DNA from: Flectobacillus roseus
Lineage (GTDB): Bacteria; Bacteroidota; Bacteroidia; Cytophagales; Spirosomataceae
NCBI RefSeq assembly: GCF_030056665.1
Contig: NZ_JASHIG010000040.1
Direction: 5' to 3' (one strand)
DNA: 61,931 bases
Shown piece after piece: positions 59,861 to 61,931 of the stretch. A program made the position numbers and the translations under genes. Numbering within the stretch: the first letter of the stretch is position 1; each line of letters opens with the position of its first letter. Under the pieces are notes generated by a model, which saw only the letters and a list, made by a program, of their open reading frames with translations, was not told where the DNA came from and did not search any database.

Positions 59861-61144
59861 TTATTCAATTAATATCTTTTGACTTAAAATAAAGCTAGTA
59901 TTCCACCATACCGAAACAATAGCTAAACCTTTATACACATCTTCTTTCAATAGGATAATATACTGCCTTTGCCCATTTTGTTGTACCTCATAAGGAACAG
60001 GCACTCCATTCACTGTATGGATTTCAATAGAAGGTGGCTCCTCACGCATCCAAGTAAGCACTAAAGGTTGATTCTTTGAAAATAAAGATGGATATATACC
60101 CGCTTGTTGTCCTGAGTCAACCCACTCTATTTTCAGCGCAATAGGCTTAAAACAGGTTTTAGTCGAGTCATTATCAATCTGACAAAGTCTATAGTAATTT
60201 AAGCCCATTTCTGGCTGTTTATCCAGCAGACTATATAACTTCTCTGATTTTGAGTTTCCCTGAGAAATTACCCTAGCTATTTCTCTAAAATCAAGCATAT
60301 TATTAGATCGTTCAATAGAGAAATATGCATTGTTCAACTCCTCAATAGTTGTCCATTTTAATTGCGTTACTTGATTTGACAAGACTTCTCCTGTAAAACT
60401 ACTCAGCGTAATAGGAGTTGGCATAAGTTGATAGGAGAGACTAAAATTATCAATAGCAGATGATGTTCGAGTCGGACTTGGGGCATTTAATGGATTCGTT
60501 GAAGCTGAGAGTGCTACTATTCTAATCCATATTTTTTGGTTTTGATTATTAACAGATGCAGGAAGAGTAGTGTTTATACGATTACTAAAAACCTGATTTG
60601 CTCCAGTTGTATGCCCTGTTGATATAGTTGAAAAAGCAGATGGGTTATCTCCTATGCCATAATCAACTGACCATATTGTTTGTCTTTCGCCATTAGTATC
60701 ATCTAAAGACTGTAAATCAAATGATAATTGAAAATTTTGGAATGCTTGTGTATTAGCAATACAAAGTACAAACGCAGCACCCGGATCTCCCAATGTTGAG
60801 CTTTGTCTTACACCTAAGGCTCTATCAGTCTCACTTGCTTGCTGCACATAGTTTCCGATTAATGAACTTTTGAAGGAGGCAAAGTTTTTAAATTTTGCCG
60901 TGGTATTCTTCCAGTATGTTCCATTTGCTCCAATAACTGTTGGAGTAGGCGTAGCTACAAAATCACCTGAAACATCATTGCCTAGACTATTCACACTAGC
61001 ACCAGTTCTCACAGACCATCCTTGAGGTAATCCTGAAGCCAATTGATTAAAGTCCTGAGAATATCCAGCACCAGATAAATTTATTTGGGCTATAGCAGAA
61101 GTACAATAGATACTTAGCAGAAGTATTTGGAGTAGATTTTTCAT
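59861..61144 (-). CDS. Secreted protein, probable T9SS substrate
   Basis: 427 aa with signal peptide MKNLLQILLLSIYCTSAIAQ. Residues about 22-245 form a beta-rich domain opening SGAGYSQDFNQLASGLPQGW, as in Bacteroidota surface proteins with lectin-like folds. Residues about 250-340 (ITLSSFTGEVLSNQVTQLKW, YFSIERSNN, YSLLDKQPEMGLNYYRL) resemble the pre-sorting region seen ahead of T9SS tails. The last 80 residues (IYPSLFSKNQPLVLTW to SQKILIE) resemble a type A C-terminal sorting domain. Role unknown. Confidence 0.78.
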   Translation of the reverse strand: MKNLLQILLLSIYCTSAIAQINLSGAGYSQDFNQLASGLPQGWSVRTGASVNSLGNDVSGDFVATPTPTVIGANGTYWKNTTAKFKNFASFKSSLIGNYVQQASETDRALGVRQSSTLGDPGAAFVLCIANTQAFQNFQLSFDLQSLDDTNGERQTIWSVDYGIGDNPSAFSTISTGHTTGANQVFSNRINTTLPASVNNQNQKIWIRIVALSASTNPLNAPSPTRTSSAIDNFSLSYQLMPTPITLSSFTGEVLSNQVTQLKWTTIEELNNAYFSIERSNNMLDFREIARVISQGNSKSEKLYSLLDKQPEMGLNYYRLCQIDNDSTKTCFKPIALKIEWVDSGQQAGIYPSLFSKNQPLVLTWMREEPPSIEIHTVNGVPVPYEVQQNGQRQYIILLKEDVYKGLAIVSVWWNTSFILSQKILIE

Positions 61145-61362
61145 AAAATGTAGAAAAGCTATTTACAATTGAATTTATACTTTAAATTAATATAGTAAAG
61201 TGACAAAATCAATAGATAAGAGCTATATGTCAAAATTTTATTCTATCCTTCAAAATACTCAAATAGCAAAATCAAATATTATAAATACAAAGTCTTAGTG
61301 ATAAGGTAAGATGTCATAGGACATTATTCTCATCTATTTGTTTATAGTGCTTTGTTTAAAGT
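61145..61362. other. AT-rich spacer before the 5S-derived array
   Basis: 218 nt with no convincing gene or hairpin. It may hold the promoter of the minus-strand secreted protein gene, but no full consensus match was found. Confidence 0.4.
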
Positions 61363-61658
61363 ATCGTATCCTCAATACTGAGCCTTGTAAAACAAAAGAG
61401 CCACCCTATCGAGGTCGCTCACATTTATTTGTAATATTTTATGGCTTTTGTCTGCATGATTGGGACACATAATCTGGGGCGCGCAGCCTGCAATATCTTC
61501 AACGGTACTGAGCCTTGTAAAACAAAAAAGCCACTCTTTTGGAGTGGCTTCTGCCTTTGTAATATTTTGGAGCTTTTTTACTTTTCAGTATTGATTGGGA
61601 CGCATAGTCCGGGGCGCGTAGCCTGCAGTATCCTCAACGGTACTGAGCCTTGTAAAAC

Positions 61659-61685
61659 AAAAAAGCCACTCTTTTGGAGTGGCTT
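61659..61685 (-). terminator. Intrinsic terminator, second copy
   Basis: GCCACTC (61665-61671) and GAGTGGC (61677-61683) form a perfect 7-bp stem with a TTTTG loop and T6 on the minus strand. Identical stems occur at 61530-61548; a decayed one lies near 61398-61421. Confidence 0.85.
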
Positions 61686-61778
61686 CTGTCTTTGTAATAT
61701 TTTGGAGCTTTTTTACTTTCCCGCATTTGATCGGGGCGCGTAGCCTGCAGTATCCTCAACGGTACAGAGTCTTGTAAA

Positions 61779-61807
61779 ACAAAAAAGCCACTCTTTTGGA
61801 GTGACTT
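61779..61807 (-). terminator. Intrinsic terminator directly behind 5S rRNA
   Basis: GCCACTC (61787-61793) and GAGTGAC (61799-61805) form the stem with one G-T pair, loop TTTTG, then T6 on the minus strand. It lies 12 nt past the predicted 5S 3' end and should end the rRNA operon transcript. Confidence 0.85.
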
Positions 61808-61818
61808 CTGTTTTTGTA

Positions 61819-61931
61819 ATATTTTGGAGCTTTTTTACTTTCCCGCATTTGATTGCAGTATCATCAACGGTACTGGGCTTAACTGCTCTGTTCGAGATGG
61901 GAAGAGGTGAACACCAGTCCTATCGGCTCCA
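61819..61931 (-). rRNA. rrf: 5S ribosomal RNA, 5' end cut by window edge
   Basis: On the minus strand CACCTCTTCCCATCTCGAAC, AGAGCAGTTAAGCCC and the GTACCGTTGATGATACTGCA stretch match the conserved loops B-E of bacterial 5S rRNA. The 3' strand GCTCC(AAAATATT) pairs with GGAGC at the window edge to form helix I, which sets the 3' end near 61819. About 113 nt are present; only a few bases at the 5' end are missing. The 23S and 16S genes would lie to the right. Confidence 0.92.

Larger units (their letters stand above)
61363..61807 (-). repeat. Tandem array of decayed 5S rRNA 3'-halves with terminators
   Basis: Units of about 123-135 bp start (AATATTTT-type mark) at 61433, 61561 and 61696, plus a fragment at 61363-61398. 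On the minus strand each has a 5S-like 3' half (AAGGCTCAGTACCGTTGAGG, ATACTGCAGG) interrupted by GGCTACGCGCCCC-type sequence, then the 5S acceptor end, then a hairpin GCCACTC/GAGTGGC with T6. Decay rises with distance from the true 5S gene. Confidence 0.8.

Noticed and set aside
61441..61743. 100-codon open frame across the 5S-derived repeats
   Set aside because: It runs through decayed 5S units and terminators, encodes an internally repeated sequence only because the DNA repeats, and has no sign of selection as protein.
61363..61807. Tandem repeats at the right end read as a CRISPR array
   Set aside because: The unit is about 125 bp, contains 5S rRNA sequence and terminator hairpins, and has no short conserved repeat alternating with unique spacers.
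1..61931. tRNA genes
   Set aside because: I saw no convincing cloverleaf with the conserved TTCGA-type loop and acceptor pairing; a covariance-model scan would be needed to exclude one.

Overview
The window looks like chromosome from an AT-rich, gliding-type member of Bacteroidota, most likely Cytophagales (Flectobacillus/Arcicella/Runella-like). The lineage call rests on four things. Promoters fit the Bacteroidota consensus (TTG, about 19-20 nt, TAnnTTTG). There is a PorP/SprF protein divergent from a giant protein with a type IX secretion (T9SS) type B C-terminus. Several proteins belong to typically Bacteroidota families (fold-III arginine decarboxylase, Mpl-like ligase, HEVGH metalloprotease with an N-terminal Ala/Pro linker). 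Shine-Dalgarno sequences are largely absent. No phage, transposase, CRISPR array or tRNA was recognised. The right edge cuts into a 5S rRNA gene on the minus strand, so an rRNA operon lies just beyond the window.

Layout. 1-6.0 kb, minus strand: edge of an unknown gene, a Crp/Fnr-type regulator, two old-yellow-enzyme reductases around a secreted DJ-1/PfpI protein, a GNAT acetyltransferase and an orphan sensor kinase. 6.1-13.8 kb, plus strand: purB, then a full attenuator (leader peptide with three Trp codons, antiterminator, terminator) and trpE-G-D-C-F-B, closed by a 74-nt perfect-armed palindrome. 13.8-23.2 kb: DUF349 protein, ettA, porP/sprF and the 1408-aa T9SS cargo. 23.4-30.9 kb: trpA behind mpl, arginine decarboxylase, a small lipoprotein, merC with an operator-like promoter, then an ECF sigma factor, putative anti-sigma factor and two lipoproteins. 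31.2-45.7 kb: gatB, a TlpA-type thioredoxin, proC, rnr, gmhB, a small membrane protein, amidase, DUF4440-like protein, nagA, methionine aminotransferase, a lipoprotein and a TonB-domain protein. 46-49.7 kb, minus strand: a second attenuator (leader peptide with five His codons) and hisH-A-F-IE plus a YvlD-type membrane protein. 49.7-61.1 kb: DUF72 protein, metalloprotease, comEC (holding a cluster of DnaA boxes), a double-SWIM SNF2 helicase and a secreted protein. 61.3-61.9 kb: a tandem array of decayed 5S-plus-terminator units behind the true 5S gene.

The strongest regulatory story is the pair of amino-acid attenuators. Both trp and his leaders encode a peptide of 14-18 residues with a run of the cognate codon. 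In both, the leader stop codon overlaps or directly abuts the strand that forms the antiterminator. A ribosome that finishes the peptide would cover that strand and let the terminator form; a ribosome stalled on the Trp or His run would leave it free. trpA lies outside the attenuated operon, apparently cotranscribed with mpl. The his cluster carries only HAFIE.

Other structure not explained by genes: several families of palindromic extragenic repeats placed just after stop codons, a 144-bp MITE-like element with 14-bp terminal inverted repeats, possible leaderless transcripts (TAnnTTTG-N4-ATG) for hisL and the Crp-type regulator, and five perfect DnaA boxes within 680 bp of comEC coding sequence.
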